Position numbers and translations under genes: made by a program. Positions 1 through 5,821 of a stretch of DNA of 5,821 nucleotides are shown here, one piece after another. The notes beneath the pieces are model-generated. The model was given only the letters and a program-made list of their open reading frames with translations. It did no database searches and was not told the DNA's origin. The DNA comes from Oscillospiraceae bacterium (GTDB lineage: Bacteria; Bacillota; Clostridia; Clostridiales; Clostridiaceae): contig WQUF01000153.1 of assembly GCA_009785875.1 (NCBI GenBank), positions 1-5,821 on the forward strand. The letters run 5' to 3'. The first letter of the stretch is position 1. Each line of letters starts with the position of its first letter.

Positions 1-212
1 TTCAATTGCCTTAATTTTGTCATCGACTTAAGTGGCGTTATATCAGTAATTTCATTGCTGGAGAGATCCAAGGAGATTAATTTATTCAAGGATTCAAGTG
101 ACGTTAAATCGCTTATCATATTTCCACTTAAGTTAAGTCCTACTAAATTTGTCATCAATTTTAGCTGTGTAATATCAATATCAGTAAGTCCTTTTGAGGA
201 TAAATCAAGAAT
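1..212 (-). repeat. Tandem 66-base units encoding 22-residue leucine-rich repeats
   Basis: Three consecutive in-frame units lie at 147-212, 81-146 and 15-80, and a fourth begins at 14 and runs off the window. The encoded units share LxLSSxxxTDI-like cores, for example LDLSSNEITDITPL in the third. The 22-residue period and the I-x-D-I/L-x-x-L spacing match the internalin/SDS22-like subclass. The first unit is a degenerate cap (LDLSSKGLTDIDITQL). Similarity is clearer in protein than in DNA, so the array is an old, diverged one. Confidence 0.85.
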
Positions 213-596
213 AGTTTTGTCAGTTGGATAAGTTTGTCCTGCAATTGATATTGTCACAGGTGTTCTTATCTCTTTAGTGCTGTTATCACCAGTAGTGTTA
301 CTATCAGTAGTGTTGCCATCAGTAGTGTTATCATCAGTAATGTTTTTGGTTGAATTAATTTGCTTTTCAAATATAGATCCGATTTTGGACAAAAATGTAT
401 TATATCTAGGAACTGTCACAACTAATACTGTTGCAGCAAGTATTACACATAAGCATGCAGCAACCATAGCTGGCATCAATATTGGTTTTTTCTTAGGAAC
501 TAAATTATTGCTTAATATTTTTTCTTTTAGCTCTGTGCTAACGCATATACTTCCAAGCCTTGAATCAACAATATCTTTTATTTTTTTATCAGTCAT
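1..596 (-). CDS. Putative membrane-bound anti-sigma/sensor protein with extracellular leucine-rich repeats (C-terminus cut by window edge)
   Basis: Seen: 198 codons are present, and the frame is still open at the left edge. Residues 1-34 are charged and probably cytoplasmic. KKK at 35-37 precedes one hydrophobic helix at about 39-62, which fits an N-in, C-out topology. A polar linker follows, with Asn-Thr-rich pentapeptides at 85-109. Three 22-residue leucine-rich repeats begin at 129, 151 and 173, with the internalin-type pattern LxxLxLSxNxIxDIxPL. The ATG lies inside the last codons of the sigma factor gene, 7 bases after a GGGAGGA ribosome binding site. Known: ECF sigma factors are commonly co-transcribed with a single-pass membrane anti-sigma factor whose cytoplasmic tail holds the sigma factor. 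Inferred: the N-terminus, containing TELKEKIL at 21-28, binds the upstream-encoded sigma factor, and the repeats sense a surface ligand or cell-wall state. I see no ZAS zinc motif, so the anti-sigma role rests on position and topology. It could instead be a surface protein simply co-expressed with the sigma factor. Confidence 0.8.
   Translation of the reverse strand, partial: MTDKKIKDIVDSRLGSICVSTELKEKILSNNLVPKKKPILMPAMVAACLCVILAATVLVVTVPRYNTFLSKIGSIFEKQINSTKNITDDNTTDGNTTDSNTTGDNSTKEIRTPVTISIAGQTYPTDKTILDLSSKGLTDIDITQLKLMTNLVGLNLSGNMISDLTSLESLNKLISLDLSSNEITDITPLKSMTKLRQL
285..344 (-). repeat. Four 15-base tandem repeats encoding Asn-Thr-rich pentapeptides
   Basis: Reading the minus strand, the units are AACATTACTGATGAT, AACACTACTGATGGC, AACACTACTGATAGT and AACACTACTGGTGAT. 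A decayed fifth copy lies at about 276-284. They encode NITDD, NTTDG, NTTDS and NTTGD, followed by NSTKE. The unit is a multiple of three, so a change in copy number would keep the frame and alter only the length of the linker between the membrane helix and the leucine-rich repeats. The high DNA identity of units 2 and 3 suggests recent duplication. Confidence 0.85.
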
Positions 597-1107
597 AATA
601 CCATCCTCCCAGCTTATCTTTTAGAATATTTTTCGCTCTACTGAGACGTGTAGATACAGTTGCTTCAGGTATTTTCAATACATCTGAGATTTGGCGTATT
701 TTCATTTCCTGATAATAATATAAAATGATGACATCTTTATATTTCGGAGACAGTTTCATAATTTCCGCAACAACTGTATCATCTTGAACATTAGTTTCAT
801 AACTACTGTATACCGGAATATTTTCCAAAATAGCTGATTCATCTATTCGTTTCCACCATGAACTGCGCAAATAGTTTTTACAGACATTGATGGCAATTCG
901 CATAACCCATGTCTTTACATCAGAATTTCCTTTAAATTTATCGTAATTCTTATATATTTTTATCAAAGTATCTTGTACTGCATCTTCTGCCAAGTGACTG
1001 TCTTTAAGGTAAAGAAAGCACATTCTGAGCAGAGTATTTCCGTAAGAGCTCAGTACTTCACTCATGACCGATTCCATTTCTCTATCAACTGGTGTAGAAG
1101 ACGCCAT
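589..1107 (-). CDS. ECF-type RNA polymerase sigma-70 factor
   Basis: This 172-residue protein has the two-domain layout and length of ECF sigma factors, which direct RNA polymerase core enzyme to a specific set of promoters. Sigma2 spans about 16-85. Region 2.2 is the LAEDAVQDTLIKIYKNYDKF stretch at 39-58, and regions 2.3-2.4 are VKTWVMRIAINVCKNYLR at 64-81. An acidic, variable linker follows at about 88-115. Sigma4 spans about 117-165; its helix-turn-helix is RQISDVLKIPEATVSTRLSRAK at 138-159, after the typical LSPKYKDVIILYYYQEM. The ATG at 1107 has GAGGGGAG with the GGAG core 10 bases upstream. Met11 or Met15 are less likely alternative starts. The gene overlaps the next minus-strand gene by 8 bases, the usual arrangement for a sigma factor and its anti-sigma factor. 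Its regulon cannot be told from the window. No ECF-like promoter was recognised upstream, so autoregulation is unproven. Confidence 0.95.
   Translation of the reverse strand: MASSTPVDREMESVMSEVLSSYGNTLLRMCFLYLKDSHLAEDAVQDTLIKIYKNYDKFKGNSDVKTWVMRIAINVCKNYLRSSWWKRIDESAILENIPVYSSYETNVQDDTVVAEIMKLSPKYKDVIILYYYQEMKIRQISDVLKIPEATVSTRLSRAKNILKDKLGGWYYD
604..610 (-). promoter_or_regulatory. Ribosome binding site of the leucine-rich-repeat gene, inside the sigma factor gene
   Basis: GGGAGGA on the minus strand lies 7 bases before the ATG at 596. It sits within the last codons of the sigma factor gene, and the two genes share 589-596 (ATGACTGA). Stopping and starting ribosomes therefore meet at one point, which suggests translational coupling and matched amounts of the two proteins. 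Confidence 0.8.
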
Positions 1108-1117
1108 TTACATCAGT

Positions 1118-1125
1118 CTCCCCTC
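1118..1125 (-). promoter_or_regulatory. Ribosome binding site of the ECF sigma factor gene
   Basis: GAGGGGAG on the minus strand is followed after 10 bases by the ATG at 1107. Another ATG lies closer, at 1111-1113, but TAA follows it at once, so it cannot start the gene. This supports the 1107 start. Confidence 0.65.
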
Positions 1126-1207
1126 ATTAAGTTAGGTACATTATATATTTCAAATAATTGGAATTTAAGTGCCGCTAATGTTTAATTTGTATCTCACTCT
1201 TTATTTG

Positions 1208-1236
1208 AGTTTATGCTTTTTAATCCGTTTTTTCAA
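1208..1236 (-). promoter_or_regulatory. Candidate sigma-A-type promoter for the sigma factor operon
   Basis: On the minus strand, TTGAAA (1231-1236) is followed by a 17-base spacer and TAAACT (1208-1213). These match the -35 consensus at 5 of 6 positions and the -10 consensus at 4 of 6. The start site would lie near 1200, giving a leader of about 95 bases. A perfect TATAAT (1140-1145) lies closer to the gene but has no good -35 at the right distance. In such AT-rich DNA chance matches are common. Confidence 0.4.
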
Positions 1237-1237
1237 G

Positions 1238-1269
1238 TACTTTATGAACTTATGTCCTCTTTTAAAGTA
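1238..1269. repeat. Inverted repeat in the divergent intergenic region
   Basis: TACTTTA (1238-1244) and TAAAGTA (1263-1269) are perfect 7-base inverted arms around an 18-base centre. The left arm overlaps an 8-base palindrome AAGTACTT (1235-1242), which touches the candidate -35 of the sigma factor promoter. A second, interleaved pair is CTTATG (1249-1254) and CATAAG (1271-1276). These could form an operator between the divergent units, but short inverted repeats arise easily by chance at this base composition. Confidence 0.3.
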
Positions 1270-1290
1270 TCATAAGATTTGATTCTAGTC

Positions 1291-1319
1291 TGGATAAATT
1301 AATTTTTCTGGTTTAAAAT
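1291..1319 (+). promoter_or_regulatory. Candidate sigma-A-type promoter for the hsdRM operon
   Basis: TGGATA (1291-1296), a 17-base spacer and TAAAAT (1314-1319) match the -35 consensus at 4 of 6 positions and the -10 at 5 of 6. Transcription would begin near 1326, with a leader of about 56 bases before the GTG at 1382. A start near 1326 would leave almost no leader for the upstream ATG at 1328, which agrees with choosing the GTG. Confidence 0.4.
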
Positions 1320-1365
1320 AATCGTAGATGATGAACAATATTTTAAGTACAGTAATAGTATGTAG

Positions 1366-1372
1366 GAAGGAG
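1366..1372 (+). promoter_or_regulatory. Ribosome binding site that decides the hsdR start
   Basis: AAGGAGG, a near-perfect anti-16S match, lies 9 bases before GTG at 1382. The in-frame ATG pair at 1328 and 1331 has no purine-rich Shine-Dalgarno sequence before it. This makes the GTG the better start. Confidence 0.85.
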
Positions 1373-1381
1373 GATTATTCT

Positions 1382-4300
1382 GTGAGCAATTTTAGTTTTT
1401 TAGAAAAAGATTTTCCTATATTAGCCAAGCTAGGTGGTTTAGCAGAAAATTATCTATATTCTGATTCAAATACATGTCTTTTTAAGCTTGGAGTTTTAGG
1501 AGAAGAGATCGTAAATGAAATGTTTAAATACGATTCTCTTGTAGAACCATTAGGAGACAATAGCCAAGCAAATAAAATCAGGATATTAAAAAATGAAGGC
1601 CTTTTGCCTCAAGAAATAGACGATATATTGTATGTAATAAGAAAAGCTAGAAATAAGGCAGCACACCAGAAATATGATTCTGTCGACGAATGCAAGGCAT
1701 TATTGGAACTAACTCATAAACTTTGCACTTGGTTTATGCAAGTTTACGGGGATTGGAAATATAGTCCTACAGGATTTAAATTGCCAGAAGATAAGAAGAA
1801 AGATGTATTAAAGAGATCTAATAATGCTATAAAAGAAATGGAATATTCCGAAGAAGAGACTAGAGTACTGATCGATAGCCAATTGGAAAAAGTGGGATGG
1901 GATGCTGATAGCGTTAGATTAAAATATTCTAATGGAGTTAGACCTGAAAAAGGTCGAAATATCGCAATAGCAGAATGGCCTACAGATTCAAAAATTTTAA
2001 GCAGTGGAAAAGCTGATTATACTCTATTTGTTGGACTTAAACTTGTAGGAATAATAGAAGCAAAGAAATTCGGCAAGGATATATCTTCAGTAATAGACAA
2101 TCAATGCAAAGACTATGCAAAAAACATTAAAAAGGAACACGAATGCTATCAGATTGGTAACTTTGGAGGATATAAAGTTCCTTTTCTCTTTGCTGCAAAT
2201 GGAAGAAAATATTTAAAGCAACTTGAGACAAAATCTGGAGTCTGGTTTTTAGATGTGAGGAAAAACTCTAATATACCAAGGGCACTTCAAGGTTGGATAA
2301 GCCCTCAGGGAATCATGGAAGTTTTAGATAGGAATACTGAAAATGCAGAAGAATCCCTAAAAAAAATGCCGTTTGATTTACTGAGGGATGAAGATGGTCT
2401 TAACCTTCGCTATTATCAAATAGAAGCAATTGAAAAGATCGAAGAAAAGATTATGGAAGGGAAAAAAGAGATGCTTGTTTCCATGGCAACGGGGACTGGA
2501 AAAACAAGAATGATCCTGGGTCTCATATATAGATTAATCAAGGCAAAGCGATTTAAGAGGGTATTATTTTTAGTAGATAGGAATCCACTGGGAACTCAAG
2601 CATCAGATGTATTCAAGGAAGTTAAAATTGAAGAACTGATGACATTTGACAAAATCTACAATATAAAGGAATTAGGGAAAAAGGATATAGATTTAGAGAC
2701 AAAAGTCAATATTGCGACGGTTCAGAGCATGGCTAGTCTATTGTTTAAAGCAGATGATAAAAAGAAAATGCCATCTGTAACCGATTATGACTTAATAGTA
2801 GTAGACGAAGCGCATAGAGGCTATATTTTAGATAGAGAAATGGGAGAAGATGAAGTAATTTACCGAAATCAAGAAGATTATATAAGCGTGTATTGCGCTG
2901 TTATAAACTACTTTGATGCAGTTAAAATTGGAATCACTGCAACACCAGCTCAACATACTACACAGATCTTCGGAAAGCCGATTTATAGCTATAGCTACAG
3001 GGAGGCTGTAATCGACGGTTATCTTGTAGATCATGATGCGCCGCATGTCATCGTGACTAAATTAAAAAAAGAAGGCATCACATTTAAAAAAGGAGAAATC
3101 GTTCCTGTTCTAGATCCTGTGACTTTTGAATTAAAAAATAGCGAAGAATTAGAAGATGAGATACTATTCAAGGTGGAATCCTTTAATAAAAAGGTCATAA
3201 CAGAAAGCTTTAACAGAGTTGTTCTCGAGGAAATCGCAAAAGATATAGATCCTGAAGGAGAAGGAAAAACTTTGATATTTGCTGTGGATGATGCTCATGC
3301 GGATTTGGTTGTAAACCTATTGCGTGAAATATATGAACCAGAAGGAATCGATAACGATGCCATTAAAAAATTGACAGGAAGCATTTTCGGCGGAAACAGA
3401 GATAAAATATTAGAAGAGATCAGCAAATTTAAAAATGAAAGATATCCAAATGTAGCTGTAACTGTGGATTTACTTACAACTGGAGTCGATATCCCTAAAA
3501 TTGAAAATCTAGTGTTCCTAAGAAGGATAAAATCACGTATACTATATGAACAGATGCTGGGTCGTGCAACTAGGCTTTGCCCTGAAATAAACAAAGATCA
3601 CTTTGAAATATACGATGCTGTCGGCATATACGAAGCGTTAGAGCCAGTGACAAATATGAAGCCAGTGGTGGTTGACCCAAAAACTACATTTGAAGATCTT
3701 TTAAATGGTCTTGAAACATTAGACGATGAAAAAAAGATAGAAAATCAAATTGACATGATCATAGCAAAACTGCAGCGCAAAAAACGCACAGTAATCGAAG
3801 ATAAAAAAGAGCTGTTTGAGCATCTTTCAGGAGGACTCGATATAGATTCATATATTGAAAAGATAAGAAAGGCTAAACCAGAGGAAGCTAAATCTATTCT
3901 TTTAGAGGATAAAAAGCTGTTTGATGCATTAAAAGATTTTGTATATGAAGATAATGATGAGAAATATGTTTCACTAAAGGAAGATGAAGTATTATACCAT
4001 GTGAGAGGCTACGGAGAAGGGGAAAAGCCTGAAGATTATATCGAGGAATTTAACTCGTTTATAAAAGAAAACATGAATAAGATAGCTGCTTTGAATATAA
4101 TATGCACAAGACCTAAAGACTTAACCAAAAAGGATTTAAAAGATTTGATGATTGAACTTCATAGCCATGATTTCACTGCAATACAATTAAACACAGCCTG
4201 GAAAGATGCTAAAAACGAGGACATTGCAGCTGATATAATAGGATTTATAAGGCAATTAATATTAGGATCTTCATTAATCAGCCATGAGACGAGGGTTAAA

Positions 4301-4540
4301 AACGCTTTTATAAAATTAAAGAAGAATCATAAATTTACGAAAAGACAAGAGGATATAATTTCAAAAATTGAAAAATATCTGTTGAACGAGCAGATAATTG
4401 AAAAATCAGACTTTGAAGAAGGTTCATTTAAAACTTTTGGGGGAATTACTAGAATAGATAAAATATTGGAAAATAAATTGGATAACATTTTGGATGAAAT
4501 AAACGAGTATCTATACGACGATGGAGGGAAAATAGCTTAA
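1382..4540 (+). CDS. hsdR: Type I restriction enzyme, R subunit (HsdR, EcoEI-like) with N-terminal DUF4145/HEPN-like domain
   Basis: This is the ATP-dependent DNA translocase and endonuclease subunit of a type I restriction complex. It is 1052 residues from the GTG at 1382, in the upper part of the family's range. In order: a DUF4145-like helical domain at about 5-123, with RNKAAH at 90-95; an HSDR_N PD-(D/E)XK nuclease at about 150-320, with D212, E226-A-K228 and a Q241-x3-Y245 motif; and an SF2 motor. The motor shows Q346, Walker A ATGTGKT at 369-375, DEAH at 475-478, TAT at 519-521, TTGVDIP at 699-705 and QMLGRATRL at 724-732. A C-terminal EcoEI_R_C-like domain follows, roughly 840-1030. 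All key residues are present, so the enzyme looks active. The frame extends up to ATG 1328, but those 18 extra residues lack a ribosome binding site, and the family usually begins at (M/V)SNFSFLEKDFP. The stop overlaps the hsdM start by one base, so the two are one operon. Confidence 0.97.
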   Translation: MSNFSFLEKDFPILAKLGGLAENYLYSDSNTCLFKLGVLGEEIVNEMFKYDSLVEPLGDNSQANKIRILKNEGLLPQEIDDILYVIRKARNKAAHQKYDSVDECKALLELTHKLCTWFMQVYGDWKYSPTGFKLPEDKKKDVLKRSNNAIKEMEYSEEETRVLIDSQLEKVGWDADSVRLKYSNGVRPEKGRNIAIAEWPTDSKILSSGKADYTLFVGLKLVGIIEAKKFGKDISSVIDNQCKDYAKNIKKEHECYQIGNFGGYKVPFLFAANGRKYLKQLETKSGVWFLDVRKNSNIPRALQGWISPQGIMEVLDRNTENAEESLKKMPFDLLRDEDGLNLRYYQIEAIEKIEEKIMEGKKEMLVSMATGTGKTRMILGLIYRLIKAKRFKRVLFLVDRNPLGTQASDVFKEVKIEELMTFDKIYNIKELGKKDIDLETKVNIATVQSMASLLFKADDKKKMPSVTDYDLIVVDEAHRGYILDREMGEDEVIYRNQEDYISVYCAVINYFDAVKIGITATPAQHTTQIFGKPIYSYSYREAVIDGYLVDHDAPHVIVTKLKKEGITFKKGEIVPVLDPVTFELKNSEELEDEILFKVESFNKKVITESFNRVVLEEIAKDIDPEGEGKTLIFAVDDAHADLVVNLLREIYEPEGIDNDAIKKLTGSIFGGNRDKILEEISKFKNERYPNVAVTVDLLTTGVDIPKIENLVFLRRIKSRILYEQMLGRATRLCPEINKDHFEIYDAVGIYEALEPVTNMKPVVVDPKTTFEDLLNGLETLDDEKKIENQIDMIIAKLQRKKRTVIEDKKELFEHLSGGLDIDSYIEKIRKAKPEEAKSILLEDKKLFDALKDFVYEDNDEKYVSLKEDEVLYHVRGYGEGEKPEDYIEEFNSFIKENMNKIAALNIICTRPKDLTKKDLKDLMIELHSHDFTAIQLNTAWKDAKNEDIAADIIGFIRQLILGSSLISHETRVKNAFIKLKKNHKFTKRQEDIISKIEKYLLNEQIIEKSDFEEGSFKTFGGITRIDKILENKLDNILDEINEYLYDDGGKIA
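4523..4528 (+). promoter_or_regulatory. Ribosome binding site of hsdM within the end of hsdR
   Basis: GGAGGG lies 11 bases before the ATG at 4540. Stop and start overlap as TAATG, a usual sign of translational coupling. The spacing is slightly long, which may make re-initiation by ribosomes leaving hsdR more important. Confidence 0.65.
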
Positions 4541-5821
4541 TGACGAATCAAGAAATTGTAGCAAAACTATGGAATTTGTGTAACGTTTTAAGGGACGATG
4601 GCATAACATATCATCAGTACGTAACAGAATTGACTTATATATTGTTTTTAAAGATGACAAAAGAAACAGGAACAGATAAGAATATCCCAGAAGAATATAG
4701 ATGGGATAAACTTATGCAAAAACAAGGAATCGAATTAAAAAAGTTTTACAATGAGCTCTTGGATTACTTAGGAGAAAATTGCACAGGAAGGATTAGGGAA
4801 ATATATCAAGGAGCCAGGAGCAGCATCGACGAGCCTAAGAATTTGGAAAAAATAATAGTATCCATAGACGCTTTAGATTGGTACAGCGCAAAAGAAGAAG
4901 GATTTGGAGACCTTTACGAAGGATTACTGGAGAAAAATGCAAATGAGAAAAAATCAGGAGCAGGACAATACTTTACTCCGAGAGTACTCATCGATGTGAT
5001 GACAAGACTAATAAAACCGCAGCCAGGAGAAAGGTGCAACGATCCAGCTTGTGGAACATTTGGTTTTATGATAGCTGCAGATAGGTATGTTAAAAATAAT
5101 ACAGATGATCTATTCGATTTAAAAATTGAGGAGCAGAACTTTCAGAAAAAAGAAGCATTTACAGGATGCGAGCTGGTCCACGATACTCATAGGCTAGCTC
5201 TTATGAATGCAATGCTCCACGATATCGAAGGGGAAATCATTTTAGGGGATACACTTTCAAATGTGGGGAAAGAAATGAAAAACTTCGATGTGGTGCTCAC
5301 AAATCCACCTTTTGGAACTAAAAAAGGAGGAGAGCGGGCAACAAGAGACGATTTGGTATTCTTAACTTCAAATAAACAGCTGAACTTCTTGCAGCATATT
5401 TATAGGAGCTTGAAACAGAATGGGAAAGCAAGGGCTGCAGTTATACTTCCAGATAATGTGCTGTTTGCAGATGGAGATGGGGCAGCTATTAGAAATGATT
5501 TGATGGATAAATGCAATCTAAATACAATATTGAGGCTTCCTACAGGGATATTCTATGCTCAGGGAGTGAAGACTAATGTGCTTTTCTTTACAAGAGGGAG
5601 TGCTGATAAGGGGAATACTAAGGAAGTTTGGTTTTATGACTTGAGAACCAATATGCCGAGCTTTGGTAAAACTAACCCACTTAAGATTGAACACTTCGAA
5701 GGGTTTATAAAGGCTTATGAGGTGGGAAATAGGGAAACAGTTAAGGATGAGAGGTTTTCTAAATTTACAAGGGAGAAGATAAAGGAGAAAAATGATAGTC
5801 TGGATTTGGGACTCATAAGGG
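4540..5821 (+). CDS. hsdM: Type I DNA methyltransferase, M subunit (HsdM), cut by window edge
   Basis: This is the adenine-N6 methyltransferase subunit. With HsdS it methylates the recognition site using S-adenosylmethionine, and the same complex with HsdR carries out restriction. The window holds 427 codons with no stop; the family is usually about 480-550 residues, so perhaps a tenth to a fifth is missing. Residues 5-130 are the helical HsdM_N domain (LWNLCNVLRDDGITYHQYVTELTYILFLKM). The N6_Mtase domain begins near 138, with GQYFTPR at 142-148, the cofactor motif I DPACGTFGF at 168-176, the acidic E211 after motif I, and the catalytic NPPFG at 255-259. The stretch LILFR-like region reads as ILRLPTGIFYAQGVKTNVLFF at 330-350, which is typical of type I M subunits. 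A Phe replaces the small residue often found after GT in motif I. The start is set by the one-base overlap with hsdR. No hsdS lies in the window; it is expected downstream. Confidence 0.97.
   Translation, partial: MTNQEIVAKLWNLCNVLRDDGITYHQYVTELTYILFLKMTKETGTDKNIPEEYRWDKLMQKQGIELKKFYNELLDYLGENCTGRIREIYQGARSSIDEPKNLEKIIVSIDALDWYSAKEEGFGDLYEGLLEKNANEKKSGAGQYFTPRVLIDVMTRLIKPQPGERCNDPACGTFGFMIAADRYVKNNTDDLFDLKIEEQNFQKKEAFTGCELVHDTHRLALMNAMLHDIEGEIILGDTLSNVGKEMKNFDVVLTNPPFGTKKGGERATRDDLVFLTSNKQLNFLQHIYRSLKQNGKARAAVILPDNVLFADGDGAAIRNDLMDKCNLNTILRLPTGIFYAQGVKTNVLFFTRGSADKGNTKEVWFYDLRTNMPSFGKTNPLKIEHFEGFIKAYEVGNRETVKDERFSKFTREKIKEKNDSLDLGLIR

Larger units (their letters stand above)
1108..1381. other. 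Divergent intergenic region between the sigma factor gene and hsdR
   Basis: This AT-rich stretch of 274 bases separates the two starts. It holds both ribosome binding sites, a candidate promoter for each direction and a short inverted repeat between them. No convincing gene, RNA gene, riboswitch or terminator is seen. The longest open frames crossing it, such as one ending at 1185 on the plus strand, lie mostly antisense to the sigma factor gene and have no supporting start signal. Confidence 0.7.

Noticed and set aside
285..344. Short regular repeats as a possible CRISPR array
   Set aside because: The units are 15 bases, directly adjacent without spacers, and encode an in-frame pentapeptide repeat in a membrane protein.
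277..624. Plus-strand open frame of 115 codons with hydrophobic Ser/Val-rich sequence
   Set aside because: It lies antisense to the leucine-rich-repeat gene, and its Ser/Val-rich start is the complement of the 15-base Asn/Thr repeats. It has no supporting ribosome binding site or family resemblance.
973..1185. Plus-strand open frame of 70 codons
   Set aside because: It is mostly antisense to the 5' part of the sigma factor gene, with no recognisable domain or start signal.
1140..1236. An ECF-type promoter (TGAAAC-like -35 with CGTC-like -10) for autoregulation of the sigma factor
   Set aside because: TTGAAAAAACGG resembles part of such a -35, but no CGT-type -10 lies at the right distance. 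The sigma-A-like reading fits better.
1238..1269. Inverted repeat as an intrinsic terminator
   Set aside because: The arms are AT-rich, the 18-base centre is too long, no T-run follows either arm, and the site lies between divergent gene starts.
2828..3046. Minus-strand open frame of 72 codons
   Set aside because: It is a shadow of the hsdR helicase region, whose coding frame is certain from its motifs.
3295..3594. Minus-strand open frame of 99 codons
   Set aside because: It is a shadow of hsdR helicase motifs V and VI.

Overview
The window is AT-rich DNA. Clostridial-style ribosome binding sites, ATA/AGA/AAA-rich codon use and the protein families together suggest a low-GC Bacillota, probably a member of Clostridia. 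The genus cannot be told from the sequence. Two divergent transcription units flank an intergenic stretch of about 270 bases (1108-1381).

Leftward unit (minus strand, 1107 to 1): an ECF-type sigma-70 factor is followed, with an 8-base overlap, by a membrane protein that runs off the left edge. The second protein has a short cytoplasmic N-terminus, one transmembrane helix, an Asn/Thr-rich pentapeptide-repeat linker and internalin-like leucine-rich repeats outside the cell. Gene order, coupling and topology suggest a sigma factor and its membrane-bound anti-sigma or sensor partner. The extracellular leucine-rich repeats would be the signal-receiving part. The pairing is inferred; no anti-sigma domain is recognisable from sequence alone.

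Rightward unit (plus strand, 1382 to beyond 5821): a type I restriction-modification operon, hsdR then hsdM, with stop and start sharing one base. HsdR is complete: an N-terminal DUF4145/HEPN-like domain, a PD-(D/E)XK nuclease domain, an SF2 helicase motor and an EcoEI-type C-terminal domain. HsdM is cut by the right edge after 427 codons. No hsdS is visible; it would be expected downstream. HsdM with HsdS would methylate host sites, and HsdR would join them to translocate and cut unmodified DNA.

The most notable points are the RX4H motif typical of HEPN ribonucleases in the HsdR N-terminal domain, the leucine-rich-repeat sensor architecture beside the ECF sigma factor, and a better-supported GTG start for hsdR at 1382 instead of the upstream ATG at 1328. 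I see no wholly new system. The window joins a signalling pair to a defence operon, each of a recognisable type.
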